DNA from: Lysobacter panacisoli
GTDB taxonomy: Bacteria > Pseudomonadota > Gammaproteobacteria > Xanthomonadales > Xanthomonadaceae
Reading direction: 5' to 3'
Assembly: GCF_009765165.1 (NCBI RefSeq)
Contig: NZ_VLNU01000001.1
Span: 3,416,247-3,480,246, forward strand
DNA length: 64,000 nucleotides
Positions 49,421-58,334 of the stretch are shown here, piece by piece (position 1 is the stretch's first letter; each line of letters begins with the position of its first letter). The notes below the pieces were generated by a model, which saw only the letters and a program-made list of their open reading frames with translations, was not told where the DNA came from and searched no databases. The position numbers and the translations under genes are program-made.

Positions 49421-50389
49421 TCAGGAAAGCGGCGCTGCATGCTTCTTTTGCAGCCCCAGCCAGAAAAAAGTGCAGCCGGTATACCACGCGACTGTGATAC
49501 CCGTGATGAAGGAAGAATCGAGGGTCGTCAGCAGCCAGCTGCCAAGTATGACCAGAAGCGAAATCACTGCATAGGCAAAGGTCACCAATGTGTGACCGGA
49601 GAAGCGTGCCCACGCCTGGTATGCATGCTGCGTATGCGGCGACCACCAGCGCTCGCCGCGAAGGATCCGCCGCGCCAGGGTCAGGCTGGCGTCGACCAGG
49701 AACACCGAGATCGGCAGCAGCACCAAAGCAGCCCGGCTTTCCAGTCGGGTCGCCGCCAATGCCACCAGCGCACCGAGGGTGTAGCCGATCGCACCGCTGC
49801 CGACGTCGCCCATGAAGATCCGGGCACGCGGAAAATTGAAAGGCAGGAAGCCCGCGCACGCAGCGGCCAAGGCCAGGGCAAGCAAGGCCCAGCCTCCACC
49901 CAGCCACACCGACAGGCCTACCGCGGCAAGCAGCGCCTGGCTCGCCGCCAGCCCGTCGATGCCGTCCATGAAATTCCACACGTTGGTGAGGACCAGCGTC
50001 GCGATAAAGGTGCACGCAGCCCACGTGAAGGACGAGTGGAGATCGCCCACGGCGAGTGCGAGCAGCCCGGCGGCAACCACGTGGACGGCAAGACGCCACC
50101 ACGGCGACAACGGCCGGTGGTCGTCCACCCAGCCGATGCCCGCGACCAGCGCCAGTCCGATCCCGAAGGCGAGCATCAGCGGCGCCTGCGCAGGCTGGCG
50201 GATACCGATGGCCACGGTGGCCACCAGCAACGCGATCACGATCGAGATGCCGCCGCCGCGCGGGGTCGCAACGCTATGGCTGCGCCGCTCGCCCGGCTGG
50301 TCGATCAACGAACGATGCAGCGCGTATCGACGCGCCAGCCAGGTTCCCACCACTCCGATGAGGAAGTGCACCGCCAACCATTCGAGCAT
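49421..50389 (-). CDS. Undecaprenyl-phosphate sugar-1-phosphate transferase (WecA/WbpL-like)
   Basis: Polytopic membrane enzyme that loads a sugar-1-phosphate onto undecaprenyl phosphate, starting a surface glycan. The 322 residues have about ten helices. Family motifs are the DDHRPLSPWW stretch, the NVWNFMDGIDGLA block and MGDVGSGAIGYTLG. Close to WecA and WbpL; donor sugar not readable. It follows lapB by three bases. Confidence 0.9.
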   Translation of the reverse strand: MLEWLAVHFLIGVVGTWLARRYALHRSLIDQPGERRSHSVATPRGGGISIVIALLVATVAIGIRQPAQAPLMLAFGIGLALVAGIGWVDDHRPLSPWWRLAVHVVAAGLLALAVGDLHSSFTWAACTFIATLVLTNVWNFMDGIDGLAASQALLAAVGLSVWLGGGWALLALALAAACAGFLPFNFPRARIFMGDVGSGAIGYTLGALVALAATRLESRAALVLLPISVFLVDASLTLARRILRGERWWSPHTQHAYQAWARFSGHTLVTFAYAVISLLVILGSWLLTTLDSSFITGITVAWYTGCTFFWLGLQKKHAAPLS

Positions 50390-50392
50390 GCG

Positions 50393-51571
50393 TCACACCA
50401 CCGCGTAGTTCAGCAGCGGCTTGATCGTGCCCCACTCCTTGCAGCTCGGACACTGCCAGTGGTGGCTGCGCGCGCCGAAGCCACAGCGGTTGCAGCGATA
50501 GCTCGGGTTGCGCACCAGCAGCTGGTCGGTGATGTGCTTCAGGTCGTGCAGCGTCGCCGCGGGATCCGCGCCTTCGGCGAGGGTCAGGTCGATCAGCGCC
50601 GCTTCGCCGCGAACCGAAGGACGATCCTTCAGTTGCCGCGCGAGATATGCGCGCGCCGCCGGTACGCCATCCTCGCTCTCGACCATGCGCGTGAGCGCGA
50701 GGACGGGCGCGATGCCGCGGTAGTGCTCGGTCATCTCGGCCAGGAACGCGCGCGCGCCGGACGCATCGCCGACGCGTGCGTAGCACTCCAGCAATGCGGG
50801 CAGGATCTCGGGCAGGTAGTCCGGATCGACCCGGGCCACGCGCTCGAACGCACGAATCGCACCGGCGTCGTTGCCCGAATCCACTTCGAGGCGGCCTTCG
50901 GTCATGCCGGCGCGCACGGAATTGGCATCCGCCTCGTACGCACGCTTGACCGCGGCACGCGCGGCCTCGATGTCGCCGGCGGCGCGGTGGCGGTCGGCCA
51001 GCTCGCATTCGAACTGCGCGACCAGCTTGCCCATCGGCTCGCCGGTGGCTTCCTCGAAGCGGCGCGCGTTCTCGATGGCCTTGTCCCAGTCGCGCTCGGA
51101 CTGGTAGATGCCGATCAGATGGCGCAGCGCGAGCGGCGCGCGCATGTCCAGCGCGACCAGATCGCTGAAGACGGTCTCGGCGCGATCTAGCAGGCCCGAG
51201 CGCATGTAGTCCTCGCCCAGCGCAAGCAATGCCTGCACGCGCTGCTGGTCGCTCAGGCCGGGACGTTGCACCAGCGCCTGGTGCAGGCGGATCGCGCGAT
51301 CGACTTCGCCGCGACGACGGAAGAGATGGCCCAGCGCGACCTGCGTCTCGAAGGTGTCCTTGTCGAGTTCGGCGATATGCAGGAACAGTTCGATCGCCTT
51401 GTCCGGCTGCTCGTTGAGCAGGTAGTTCAGGCCGCGGAAGTACGTGGTCGACAGACGGCTGACCTGCGTGTCGCTGTGGCGCTCACCGCCACGTCGGCCG
51501 ATGATCCAGCCGCTGACGGCCGCGATCGGAAGCAGGAGGAAGAACCAGAACCACTCGCTGATGAAGGCCAT
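50393..51571 (-). CDS. lapB: Lipopolysaccharide assembly protein LapB (YciM)
   Basis: Inner-membrane adaptor that controls LpxC turnover by FtsH and so balances LPS synthesis. One N-terminal membrane helix (about 7-24), multiple tetratricopeptide repeats, and a rubredoxin-type metal knuckle near the C-terminus with CNRC and CPSC. 392 residues, matching E. coli (389). It follows lapA by three bases. Confidence 0.95.
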   Translation of the reverse strand: MAFISEWFWFFLLLPIAAVSGWIIGRRGGERHSDTQVSRLSTTYFRGLNYLLNEQPDKAIELFLHIAELDKDTFETQVALGHLFRRRGEVDRAIRLHQALVQRPGLSDQQRVQALLALGEDYMRSGLLDRAETVFSDLVALDMRAPLALRHLIGIYQSERDWDKAIENARRFEEATGEPMGKLVAQFECELADRHRAAGDIEAARAAVKRAYEADANSVRAGMTEGRLEVDSGNDAGAIRAFERVARVDPDYLPEILPALLECYARVGDASGARAFLAEMTEHYRGIAPVLALTRMVESEDGVPAARAYLARQLKDRPSVRGEAALIDLTLAEGADPAATLHDLKHITDQLLVRNPSYRCNRCGFGARSHHWQCPSCKEWGTIKPLLNYAVV

Positions 51572-51574
51572 GCA

Positions 51575-51838
51575 TCACGTTCCGGAAGGTGGGGCGGCGA
51601 CAGGGAGCTGCCGTTCCGCGCGCGCCAGGCGACGACGCAGCGGCAGCACCACGCTGGCGCTGATGGCGAGACCGCCGACCAGCACGCCCAGCAATAACGC
51701 CACGAGCAGGGAAACACCGAGGTTGCTCGGCATGCGCGCGAAGCCAAGGTCGACCATGACCGGAGCACGGTTCAGCGCACCGATGATGGCACCGGCGGAC
51801 AGGCACGCGATCGCGATGAGGAATCGAAGCAGGCGCAC
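51575..51838 (-). CDS. lapA: LapA-domain (DUF1049) membrane protein
   Basis: Small inner-membrane protein of 87 residues with two hydrophobic helices (about 4-20 and 43-62) and a basic C-terminus. The GALNRAPVMVDL stretch is the DUF1049 link between the helices. It acts with LapB in lipopolysaccharide assembly. Order ihfB-lapA-lapB is the usual one. Confidence 0.9.
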   Translation of the reverse strand: MRLLRFLIAIACLSAGAIIGALNRAPVMVDLGFARMPSNLGVSLLVALLLGVLVGGLAISASVVLPLRRRLARAERQLPVAAPPSGT

Positions 51839-51924
51839 GTCGGCCTCCGTGGACCGCTCAGGTGTGCGTTAGCTTAACGGACCGCGCACGCAGGTCCAGA
51901 GGAAAGCGTTGGAAACGCGGGCTT

Positions 51925-52227
51925 TCAGTCCGCTTCGTCCAGCGGCACCACGCCGCTGACGCGCTCGCGCAGTTCCTTGCCCGGCTTGAAGTGCGGAACG
52001 TGCTTGCCCGGCAGCGCGACGGACTCGCCCGTCTTCGGGTTACGACCCAGGCGCGGCGGACGGTAATGCAGGGAAAAACTGCCGAAGCCGCGGATCTCGA
52101 TCCGCTCTCCGGTAGCGAGGGATCCGCCCATCATCTCGAGCAGTGCTTTCACGGCCAGGTCCACATCCTCGCCCTTCAGGTGCGCCTGACGCTGGGAAAG
52201 GATCTCGATGAGCTCGGACTTGGTCAT
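51925..52227 (-). CDS. ihfB: Integration host factor subunit beta
   Basis: Nucleoid protein that bends DNA as a heterodimer with IHF alpha. The 100 residues begin [17 protein letters not shown] and carry the DNA-intercalating arm segment [15 protein letters not shown]. The ATG at 52227 gives the normal N-terminus. It follows rpsA, 87 bases away, across a hairpin. Confidence 0.96.
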   Translation of the reverse strand: MTKSELIEILSQRQAHLKGEDVDLAVKALLEMMGGSLATGERIEIRGFGSFSLHYRPPRLGRNPKTGESVALPGKHVPHFKPGKELRERVSGVVPLDEAD

Positions 52228-52262
52228 GGGTTCGGAAGGCGGCTCGCGTTGCTTCTGAAAGG

Positions 52263-52290
52263 AAGGCGGCCCGGCGAACCGGACCGCCTT
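52263..52290 (-). terminator. Terminator or attenuator between rpsA and ihfB
   Basis: Twelve-base arms with one mismatch around a four-base loop, followed on the minus strand by CCTTTC, 25 bases past the rpsA stop. Likely separates high S1 output from ihfB. Confidence 0.6.
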
Positions 52291-52314
52291 CGCGGTTACC
52301 ACTGACAGCGGGTA

Positions 52315-54003
52315 TTACTCGGACTTGTTGCCCAGCTGCTCGCGCAGCAGCGCGCCCAGCTTGGTGGTGCCGCTGGAAGCTTCCGACGAGGCGCGGTTGT
52401 AGTCGGCCAGCGCTTCCTGCTGGTCGGCTTCGTCCTTGGCCTTGATCGACAGCTGCATCGAGCGGCCCTTGCGGTCCGTACCGATGATCTTGGCCTCGAT
52501 TTCCTGGCCGACCTTCAGGTACGTCGAAGCGTCTTCGACGCGCTCCTTGGCGATGTCGCGAGCGGCGATGTAGCCCTCCACGCCATTGTCGAGCTCGACG
52601 GTGGCGCCCTTGGCGTCGACTTCCTTCACCTTGCCCTTGACGATCGAGCCCTTCGCGTTGGACGCGACGTACTGGCCCATCGGGTCCTGCTCAAGCTGCT
52701 TCACGCCGAGGCTGATGCGCTCGCGCTCCGGATCCACGGCCAGCACGACGGCTTCCAGCGTGTCGCCCTTCTTGAAGTTGCGGACCACGTCTTCGCCGGT
52801 GGTGTTCCAGCTGAGGTCGGACAGGTGCACCAGACCGTCGATGCCACCGTCCAGGCCGATGAAGATGCCGAAGTCGGTGATCGACTTGATCTGGCCCGAC
52901 ACCTTGTCGCCCTTCTTGTGGATGACGGCGAAGGTTTCCCACGGGTTGCTGGTGACCTGCTTCATGCCCAGCGAGATGCGGCGACGCTCCTCGTCGACAT
53001 CCAGGACCATGACCTGAACCTCGTCGCCGACCTGCACGATCTTCGACGGGTTGACGTTCTTGTTGGTCCAGTCCATCTCGGACACGTGCACCAGGCCTTC
53101 CACGCCCGGCTCGATCTCGACGAACGCACCGTAATCGGTGACGTTGGAGACCTTGCCGAACACGCGGGTGTTGGCCGGGTAGCGACGGGCGATGTTGTCC
53201 CACGGATCCTCGCCCAGCTGCTTCAGGCCGAGGCTGACGCGGTTGCGCTCGCGGTCGTACTTGAGCACGCGGACGTCCAGCTCCTGGCCGACTTCCACGA
53301 CTTCGGACGGATGGCGCACGCGCTTCCACGCCATGTCGGTGATGTGCAGCAGGCCATCGATGCCGCCGAGGTCGACGAACGCACCGTAATCGGTGAGGTT
53401 CTTGACGACGCCCTTGAGGATCGCGCCTTCCTGCAGCTTCTCGAGCAGCTGCTCGCGCTCAACGCTGTACTCGCTCTCGACCACCGCACGGCGGGAGACG
53501 ACGATGTTGTTGCGCTTGCGGTCGAGCTTGATGAGCTTGAACTCGAGTTCCTTGCCTTCGAGGTAGGCCGAGTCGCGCACCGGGCGCACGTCGACCAGGG
53601 AGCCCGGCAGGAAGCCGCGCACGTCCTTGATGTCGACGGTGAAGCCGCCCTTGACCTTGCCGCTGATGCGGCCGGTGATGGTCTCGTTCTTCTCGAGCGC
53701 CTGCTCGAGTTCGTCCCACACCATGGCGCGCTTGGCCTTCTCGCGCGACAGGACGGTCTCGCCGAAGCCGTTCTCGATCGAGTCGAGCGCGACCTTGACT
53801 TCGTCGCCCACGCCCACGTCGATTTCGCCGGCGTCGTTCCGGAACTGTTCGATCGGCACGATGCCTTCGGACTTCAGACCGGCGTTGATGACAACGACGT
53901 CGCCGCGGACTTCCACGACGACACCGGTGACGATCGCACCCGGCTTCAGCTTGGCCAGGTTGGTCTGGCTCTGTTCAAACAGTTCGGCAAATGATTCGGT
54001 CAT
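52315..54003 (-). CDS. rpsA: 30S ribosomal protein S1
   Basis: RNA-binding ribosomal protein needed to start translation on structured or SD-poor messages. The 562 residues hold six S1 OB domains (for example [23 protein letters not shown]). The ATG at 54003 is preceded by GAGTATTTTTTCCA, so no Shine-Dalgarno sequence is near it, as is usual for rpsA. The 185-base leader after cmk can form alternative structures. Confidence 0.97.
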   Translation of the reverse strand: MTESFAELFEQSQTNLAKLKPGAIVTGVVVEVRGDVVVINAGLKSEGIVPIEQFRNDAGEIDVGVGDEVKVALDSIENGFGETVLSREKAKRAMVWDELEQALEKNETITGRISGKVKGGFTVDIKDVRGFLPGSLVDVRPVRDSAYLEGKELEFKLIKLDRKRNNIVVSRRAVVESEYSVEREQLLEKLQEGAILKGVVKNLTDYGAFVDLGGIDGLLHITDMAWKRVRHPSEVVEVGQELDVRVLKYDRERNRVSLGLKQLGEDPWDNIARRYPANTRVFGKVSNVTDYGAFVEIEPGVEGLVHVSEMDWTNKNVNPSKIVQVGDEVQVMVLDVDEERRRISLGMKQVTSNPWETFAVIHKKGDKVSGQIKSITDFGIFIGLDGGIDGLVHLSDLSWNTTGEDVVRNFKKGDTLEAVVLAVDPERERISLGVKQLEQDPMGQYVASNAKGSIVKGKVKEVDAKGATVELDNGVEGYIAARDIAKERVEDASTYLKVGQEIEAKIIGTDRKGRSMQLSIKAKDEADQQEALADYNRASSEASSGTTKLGALLREQLGNKSE

Positions 54004-54116
54004 TGGAAAAAATACTCGGTTGAACACACGGGCCGCACCGGCTGTCAGGGCACTCCGCGTCGGAGGGCATCAAGCAGCGCGTGGTCGACCCACCCGTTGT
54101 GTGGCGCGATGAACTG

Positions 54117-54167
54117 CACCATGTGTTGGTGGATGACCCACCGTTTCCGCCTATGGCTTCGCGGTGG
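54117..54167 (-). promoter_or_regulatory. Structured rpsA leader with mutually exclusive pairings
   Basis: On the minus strand four segments follow each other: CCACCG (54167-54162), CGGTGG (54143-54138), CCACC (54132-54128) and GGTG (54120-54117). Segment 2 can pair with 1 or with 3, and 3 with 2 or with 4, so the leader could switch folds. Autoregulation by S1 is a plausible role; no protein site is shown by the sequence alone. Confidence 0.45.
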
Positions 54168-54188
54168 AACTTTTTCTGCCGCGTGCGA

Positions 54189-54881
54189 TCAACGTGAAGG
54201 CAACAACGCCAGCACGCGCTCGACGACTTCCTCGATGCCAAGGCCGGTGGTATCGATGCGCACGGCGTCTTCGGCCGGGCGCAACGGAGCCACCGCACGA
54301 CTGGCGTCGCGGGCGTCGCGGGCGAGGATCTCCCGCAGCAGACCGTCTAAATTAACGGAAACCCCCTTGTCTTTCAACTGCTTATAGCGCCTTTCGGCCC
54401 TTTCTTCGGCACTGGCGGTCAGAAACACCTTATGGAGGGCGTCCGGGAAGATCACCGTGCCCATGTCGCGACCGTCCGCGACCAGCCCCGGCGCCCGCCT
54501 GAAAGCCCGCTGGCGGTCCTTCAGGGCAGCCCGGACTTCCGGGATGGCGGCGATGGCCGAGGCCGCGGCGCCGGCCGTCTCGGTACGCAGTTCATCGGTG
54601 GCGTCGACGTCATTGACCAGCACCCGCAGCTCCCCGCCGGCGGGGTCTTCGATGAAATCGATGCGGGTATCGAAGGTGCAGCGGACCAGCGCCGCCGGGT
54701 CGGCCAGGTCCAGGTCGGCCCAGCCGGCGGCCACGCCGACCGCCCGGTACAGTGCGCCCGAGTCGAGGTAATGCCAGCCCAGGCGGGCGGCCACATAGCG
54801 ACTAATGGTGCCCTTGCCGGAGCCGGAGGGGCCGTCGATGGTGAGGACGGGGATGGATTCGCGGGAGTCGGGGCTGTTCAT
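54189..54881 (-). CDS. cmk: Cytidylate kinase
   Basis: Phosphorylates CMP and dCMP. The P-loop GPSGSGKGT lies at residues 17-25, and the CMP-binding [15 protein letters not shown] segment and the lid [14 protein letters not shown] follow. 230 residues, matching E. coli (227). The ATG at 54881 is the start closest to the P-loop; the open frame continues upstream into the rpmJ promoter region. First gene of the conserved cmk-rpsA-ihfB-lapAB series. Confidence 0.95.
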   Translation of the reverse strand: MNSPDSRESIPVLTIDGPSGSGKGTISRYVAARLGWHYLDSGALYRAVGVAAGWADLDLADPAALVRCTFDTRIDFIEDPAGGELRVLVNDVDATDELRTETAGAAASAIAAIPEVRAALKDRQRAFRRAPGLVADGRDMGTVIFPDALHKVFLTASAEERAERRYKQLKDKGVSVNLDGLLREILARDARDASRAVAPLRPAEDAVRIDTTGLGIEEVVERVLALLPSR

Positions 54882-54970
54882 CTCGCCATTATGCGGGCAA
54901 GCTGCCGCCCGCCCGAGGACGCCCTTTGGCCGGTTCGAAGTGCCCCTTCGCGACGAATAATCGCAACCAC

Positions 54971-55000
54971 TTGATCCGCGTGGACTTTGCCCGTTAGAAT
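54971..55000 (+). promoter_or_regulatory. Sigma-70 promoter for rpmJ
   Basis: TTGATC (54971-54976) and TAGAAT (54995-55000) are 18 bases apart, about 48 bases before the rpmJ ATG. The -35 matches four and the -10 five of six consensus positions. Confidence 0.7.
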
Positions 55001-55047
55001 CGCGGGCTTCGTTCCATTTTCCCATTTTCCTGTTGCCGAGGTCTGTC

Positions 55048-55173
<126 letters not shown>

Positions 55174-55234
55174 TCGCGGACGGCTCGGCACTCCGGTGCC
55201 GTAGCCGTTCGTCGTTCCGCGCGATGCACCGTCG

Positions 55235-55260
55235 AAGGGCCGCCGCGAGGCGGCCTTTCT
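55235..55260 (+). terminator. Terminator after rpmJ
   Basis: Stem GGCCGCC/GGCGGCC with a GCGA loop, extended by A-T and G-T pairs, followed by TTTCT; it starts 61 bases past the rpmJ stop. Confidence 0.7.
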
Positions 55261-55378
55261 GCATCCGGGCCTGCGTCGCGCTATTGCGTCTCGCGATCCC
55301 CAAAACGTGACGGCCGCGCGCTGCCTTCGCCGGACGTGTTGTGCATACAATCCGGCACCAATCACGAGGGGGCCCGTC

Positions 55379-55708
55379 ATGAAGCACCGCATCGCTGCCA
55401 TTCCGCTGTTCGCTCTGCTCGCTTTCGCCGGTGTCGCCTCGGCCGACACGCTGCTGATCGAGCGCGTCCAGGAAGAAAACCCTGCCACCCTCCCCGTCCG
55501 CGGCCAGACCATGTCGCAGGTGGAGGCCAGCTACGGCGCGCCCGCGCAGAAGCTGGAGGCCGAGGGTGGACAGAAGCGCCAGTGGCCCGCCATCAATCGC
55601 TGGGTCTATCCGTCCTTCACCGTGTACTTCGAGAAGAACAAGGTGATCGACGTGGTGGCCAACAAGGCGAGCGCCGAGGAAGTCGGGCCCAAGCCGCCCA
55701 TCCGATGA
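55379..55708 (+). CDS. Small exported protein with a BamE-like motif
   Basis: A 109-residue protein with a Sec signal peptide (about 1-22, cleavage after Ala-Ser-Ala). The mature part has VRGQTMSQVEASYGAP, resembling the helix-turn GMTxxQVxxxxGxP motif of SmpA/OmlA (BamE) domains, then a strand-rich WVYPSFTVYFEKNKVIDVV. It is not a lipoprotein. Function unknown. It lies four bases before aguA, so the two are likely cotranscribed. Confidence 0.72.
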   Translation: MKHRIAAIPLFALLAFAGVASADTLLIERVQEENPATLPVRGQTMSQVEASYGAPAQKLEAEGGQKRQWPAINRWVYPSFTVYFEKNKVIDVVANKASAEEVGPKPPIR

Positions 55709-55712
55709 GGCC

Positions 55713-56753
55713 ATGAACCAAACCGCACACGCATCGCGCTTTCCCGCCGAATGGGAACCCCAGTCGGCTGTCCTGATCGCCTGGCCGAACGCCGACACCG
55801 ACTGGGCCGATCGGCTCGGCGAGGTCGAAGAGACGTACATCGCGCTGGTCGCGGCGATCACCCGGTTTCAGGACGCGATCGTGTGCGTGGCCGACGAGGA
55901 CGTGGAAGCGTACGCGCGTGCGCGCCTGTCCTCGGCCCGCATCGACATGGCGCGTGTGCGCTTCATCGAAGCCCCCTACGACGACACCTGGCTGCGCGAT
56001 TCCGGCCCGATCACGCTGCGTGACGGCGACGGTTTCCGCCTGCTCGACTTCCGCTTCACCGGCTGGGGCGGCAAGTTCGACGCGAGCCAGGACGACCTGC
56101 TGGTCGAACGCCTGTTCGACGCGGGAATCTTCTCGAAGAGTTCGCGTCAATCCATTGATTTTGCACTGGAAGGTGGCGCCATCGATACGGATGGCGAAGG
56201 CACGCTGCTGACCACCTGGCAGTGCCTGCACGAGCGCCATCCGGAGACCTCGCGCGAGCAACTGGGCGCGAACCTCGCCGACTGGCTGAAGCAGGACCGA
56301 GTGCTGTGGCTCGACCACGGCTATCTCGAAGGCGACGACACCGACGCCCACGTCGACACCCTCGCCCGCTTCGCCGCACGCGACGCCATCGTCTATCAGG
56401 ATTGCGACGACCCGGCCGATTCGCACTACGCCGAGCTCAAGGCGATGGGCGCGGAACTGGCCGCGCTGCGCACGACGGACGGCCAGCCGTATCGCCTGTT
56501 CCCGCTGCCGTGGGCCAAGCCCATCGTCGACGAAGGCCGCCGCCTCGCCGCGAGCTACGCCAACTTCCTGATCGTCAACGGCGCCGTGCTGATGCCGGCC
56601 TACGGCGACGAAGCAGACGCGAAGGCACAGGCTGTGTTGGCACAGGCGTTCCCGGACCGCGAGATCGTGCCGGTGCCGTGCCGCGCGCTGATCTGGCAGA
56701 ACGGCAGCCTGCACTGCATCACGATGCAGTTGCCCAAGGGCGTCGTCGCCTGA
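55713..56753 (+). CDS. aguA: Agmatine deiminase
   Basis: Hydrolyses agmatine to N-carbamoylputrescine and ammonia. The 346-residue guanidino-modifying fold has the DDTWLRDSGP block, Glu in the LEGGAID stretch, His in the DTDAHVDT stretch and nucleophile Cys335 in GSLHCITMQ. aguB follows 96 bases downstream, completing the route to putrescine. The role could include peptidylarginine substrates, which this fold also serves, but context favours agmatine. Confidence 0.92.
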   Translation: MNQTAHASRFPAEWEPQSAVLIAWPNADTDWADRLGEVEETYIALVAAITRFQDAIVCVADEDVEAYARARLSSARIDMARVRFIEAPYDDTWLRDSGPITLRDGDGFRLLDFRFTGWGGKFDASQDDLLVERLFDAGIFSKSSRQSIDFALEGGAIDTDGEGTLLTTWQCLHERHPETSREQLGANLADWLKQDRVLWLDHGYLEGDDTDAHVDTLARFAARDAIVYQDCDDPADSHYAELKAMGAELAALRTTDGQPYRLFPLPWAKPIVDEGRRLAASYANFLIVNGAVLMPAYGDEADAKAQAVLAQAFPDREIVPVPCRALIWQNGSLHCITMQLPKGVVA

Positions 56754-56849
56754 GTCCCGGACGGCGACGCCCGCCCTTACCGGCGAGGCGCCGTCACTTC
56801 CGAGTCCTACAATGAGCGGCGCCCCCGCGTCGTACGGACCACGATCACG

Positions 56850-57737
56850 ATGAAGAAGACCACCCTCCCCGTCGCGCTGATCCAGGAACGCAACCACGGC
56901 GATGCCGAGGCGAACCTGGCGGTGATCGAACAGCGCGTGGCCGAAGCCGCCAAGCGCGGCGCGAAGCTGGTGCTGCTGCAGGAGCTGCACAACGGCCCGT
57001 ACTTCTGCCAGCACGAGAGCGTGTCGGAATTCGACCTGGCCGAGACCATTCCCGGCCCGAGCACGCAGCGCCTGGCGCCGCTGGCGAAGCAGCACGGTGT
57101 CGTCCTGGTGAGTTCGCTGTTCGAGAAGCGTGCGACCGGCCTGTACCACAACACCGCGGTGGTCTTCGAAGCCGACGGCTCGATCGCCGGCAAGTACCGC
57201 AAGATGCACATCCCGGACGACCCGGGCTTCTACGAGAAGTTCTATTTCACTCCGGGCGACATCGGCTTCGAGCCGATCGACACGTCGGTGGGTCGTCTTG
57301 GCCTGATGGTGTGCTGGGACCAGTGGTATCCGGAAGGTGCGCGCCTGATGGCGCTGGCCGGCGCGGAGATGCTGCTGTATCCCACCGCGATCGGCTGGGA
57401 TCCGACGGACGAACAGTCCGAGAAGGACCGCCAGCGCAACGCGTGGATCCTCAGCCACCGCGGCCATGCCGTCGCCAACGGCCTGCCCGTGCTCAGCTGC
57501 AACCGCGTCGGCCACGAGCAGTCGCCGATGGACGCAGCCGGCATCGATTTCTGGGGCAGCAGCCACGTGCTTGGTCCGCAGGGCGAGTTCCTCGCCGAAG
57601 CGAACACCAGTGAGCCGGAAATCCTGATGGCCGAGGTCGACATGCAGCGCAGCGAACACGTGCGCCGCATCTGGCCGTTCCTGCGCGATCGCCGCATCGA
57701 CGCGTACGGCGACCTGCTCAAGCGCTACCGCGACTGA
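56850..57737 (+). CDS. aguB: N-carbamoylputrescine amidase
   Basis: Nitrilase-fold enzyme converting N-carbamoylputrescine to putrescine, CO2 and ammonia. The Glu45-Lys118-Cys155 triad is readable in the LLQELHNGP, KYRKMHIPDD and MVCWDQWYPE segments. 295 residues, as expected. The 96-base gap after aguA contains a TACAAT hexamer at about 56813, so a promoter of its own is possible. Confidence 0.94.
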   Translation: MKKTTLPVALIQERNHGDAEANLAVIEQRVAEAAKRGAKLVLLQELHNGPYFCQHESVSEFDLAETIPGPSTQRLAPLAKQHGVVLVSSLFEKRATGLYHNTAVVFEADGSIAGKYRKMHIPDDPGFYEKFYFTPGDIGFEPIDTSVGRLGLMVCWDQWYPEGARLMALAGAEMLLYPTAIGWDPTDEQSEKDRQRNAWILSHRGHAVANGLPVLSCNRVGHEQSPMDAAGIDFWGSSHVLGPQGEFLAEANTSEPEILMAEVDMQRSEHVRRIWPFLRDRRIDAYGDLLKRYRD

Positions 57738-57741
57738 CCGC

Positions 57742-58278
57742 TTGGACGGCGTGCCGGTCATCCGCACCGCCACGGCCGGCGACCTGCCGGCCATCACCGC
57801 CGTCTACGCGCGCGAAGTCGACGACCACGTCGCGACCTACGAGTACAGCGCGCCCGACGAAGCCGAAATGCGCCGCCGCTGGGAGGCGATCGTCGCGCAG
57901 GGCTATCCGTATGTCGTCGCCGAGATCGACGGCCGCTTTGCCGGTTACGCCTACGCCAGCAGTTACCGCAGCCGCGAAGGCTATCGCTGGACAGTGGAGG
58001 ACACGGTGTACGTGCATCCGGACTTCATGGGTCGCGGCGTCGGGCGCGCACTGTTGCAGCATCTGATCGACGACTGCACGACCCGGGGCTACCGGCAGAT
58101 GGTCGCGGTGATCGGCGACGTGACCAATACTGCCTCGATCGCACTTCATGAAAAGCTCGGTTTCCACGGCGTGGCCGTGTTCCAGGGACTCGGCCGCAAG
58201 CACGGGCGCTGGCTGGACACCGTGCAGATGGTCCGCCCGCTGGGGGCCGGATCGAAGGCCCCGCCCGAGAGCGCCTGA
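57742..58278 (+). CDS. GNAT-family N-acetyltransferase, phosphinothricin-acetyltransferase-like
   Basis: Acetyl-CoA-dependent transferase of 178 residues. The DLPAITAVYAREV start, EDTVYVHPDFMGRGVGRALLQHL with the Arg-Gly-Val-Gly-Arg-Ala CoA loop, and SIALHEKLGFHGVAVFQGLGRKHGRWLD in separate blocks match the Pat/MnaT group, which often acts on amino acids such as methionine sulfone. The start is uncertain: TTG at 57742 or GTG at 57751, neither with a clear ribosome site. It follows aguB by four bases. Confidence 0.82.
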   Translation: MDGVPVIRTATAGDLPAITAVYAREVDDHVATYEYSAPDEAEMRRRWEAIVAQGYPYVVAEIDGRFAGYAYASSYRSREGYRWTVEDTVYVHPDFMGRGVGRALLQHLIDDCTTRGYRQMVAVIGDVTNTASIALHEKLGFHGVAVFQGLGRKHGRWLDTVQMVRPLGAGSKAPPESA

Positions 58279-58289
58279 ACGCTCGACCG

Positions 58290-58297
58290 ACGAACGG
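58290..58297 (+). promoter_or_regulatory. Additional half-operator upstream of the TetR gene
   Basis: ACGAACGG repeats the left half of the operator at 58307 with an 18-base offset. It may be a second, weaker contact site. Confidence 0.3.
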
Positions 58298-58306
58298 CGA
58301 TAAAAA

Positions 58307-58323
58307 TACGAACGGACGTGCTA
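58307..58323 (+). promoter_or_regulatory. Putative operator upstream of the TetR gene
   Basis: TACGAACGGACGTGCTA, bordered by A-rich and T-rich runs, ends 11 bases before the TetR start. The reverse complement of 58994-59010 matches it at 16 of 17 positions. ACGA-N4-ACGT is close to the inverted ACGA-N4-TCGT of the second copy. Confidence 0.6.
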
Positions 58324-58334
58324 TTTTTTCGTCC

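Noticed and set aside
54138..54175. Plus-strand small RNA ending in the rpsA leader region
   Set aside because: A six-pair stem and T-run can be read on the plus strand, but no promoter is evident, and the segment is better explained as rpsA leader structure.
54971..54984. TTGATCCGCGTGGA as a second FNR box
   Set aside because: Only the left half matches; the right half lacks ATCAA, and the hexamer is better explained as the -35 of rpmJ.
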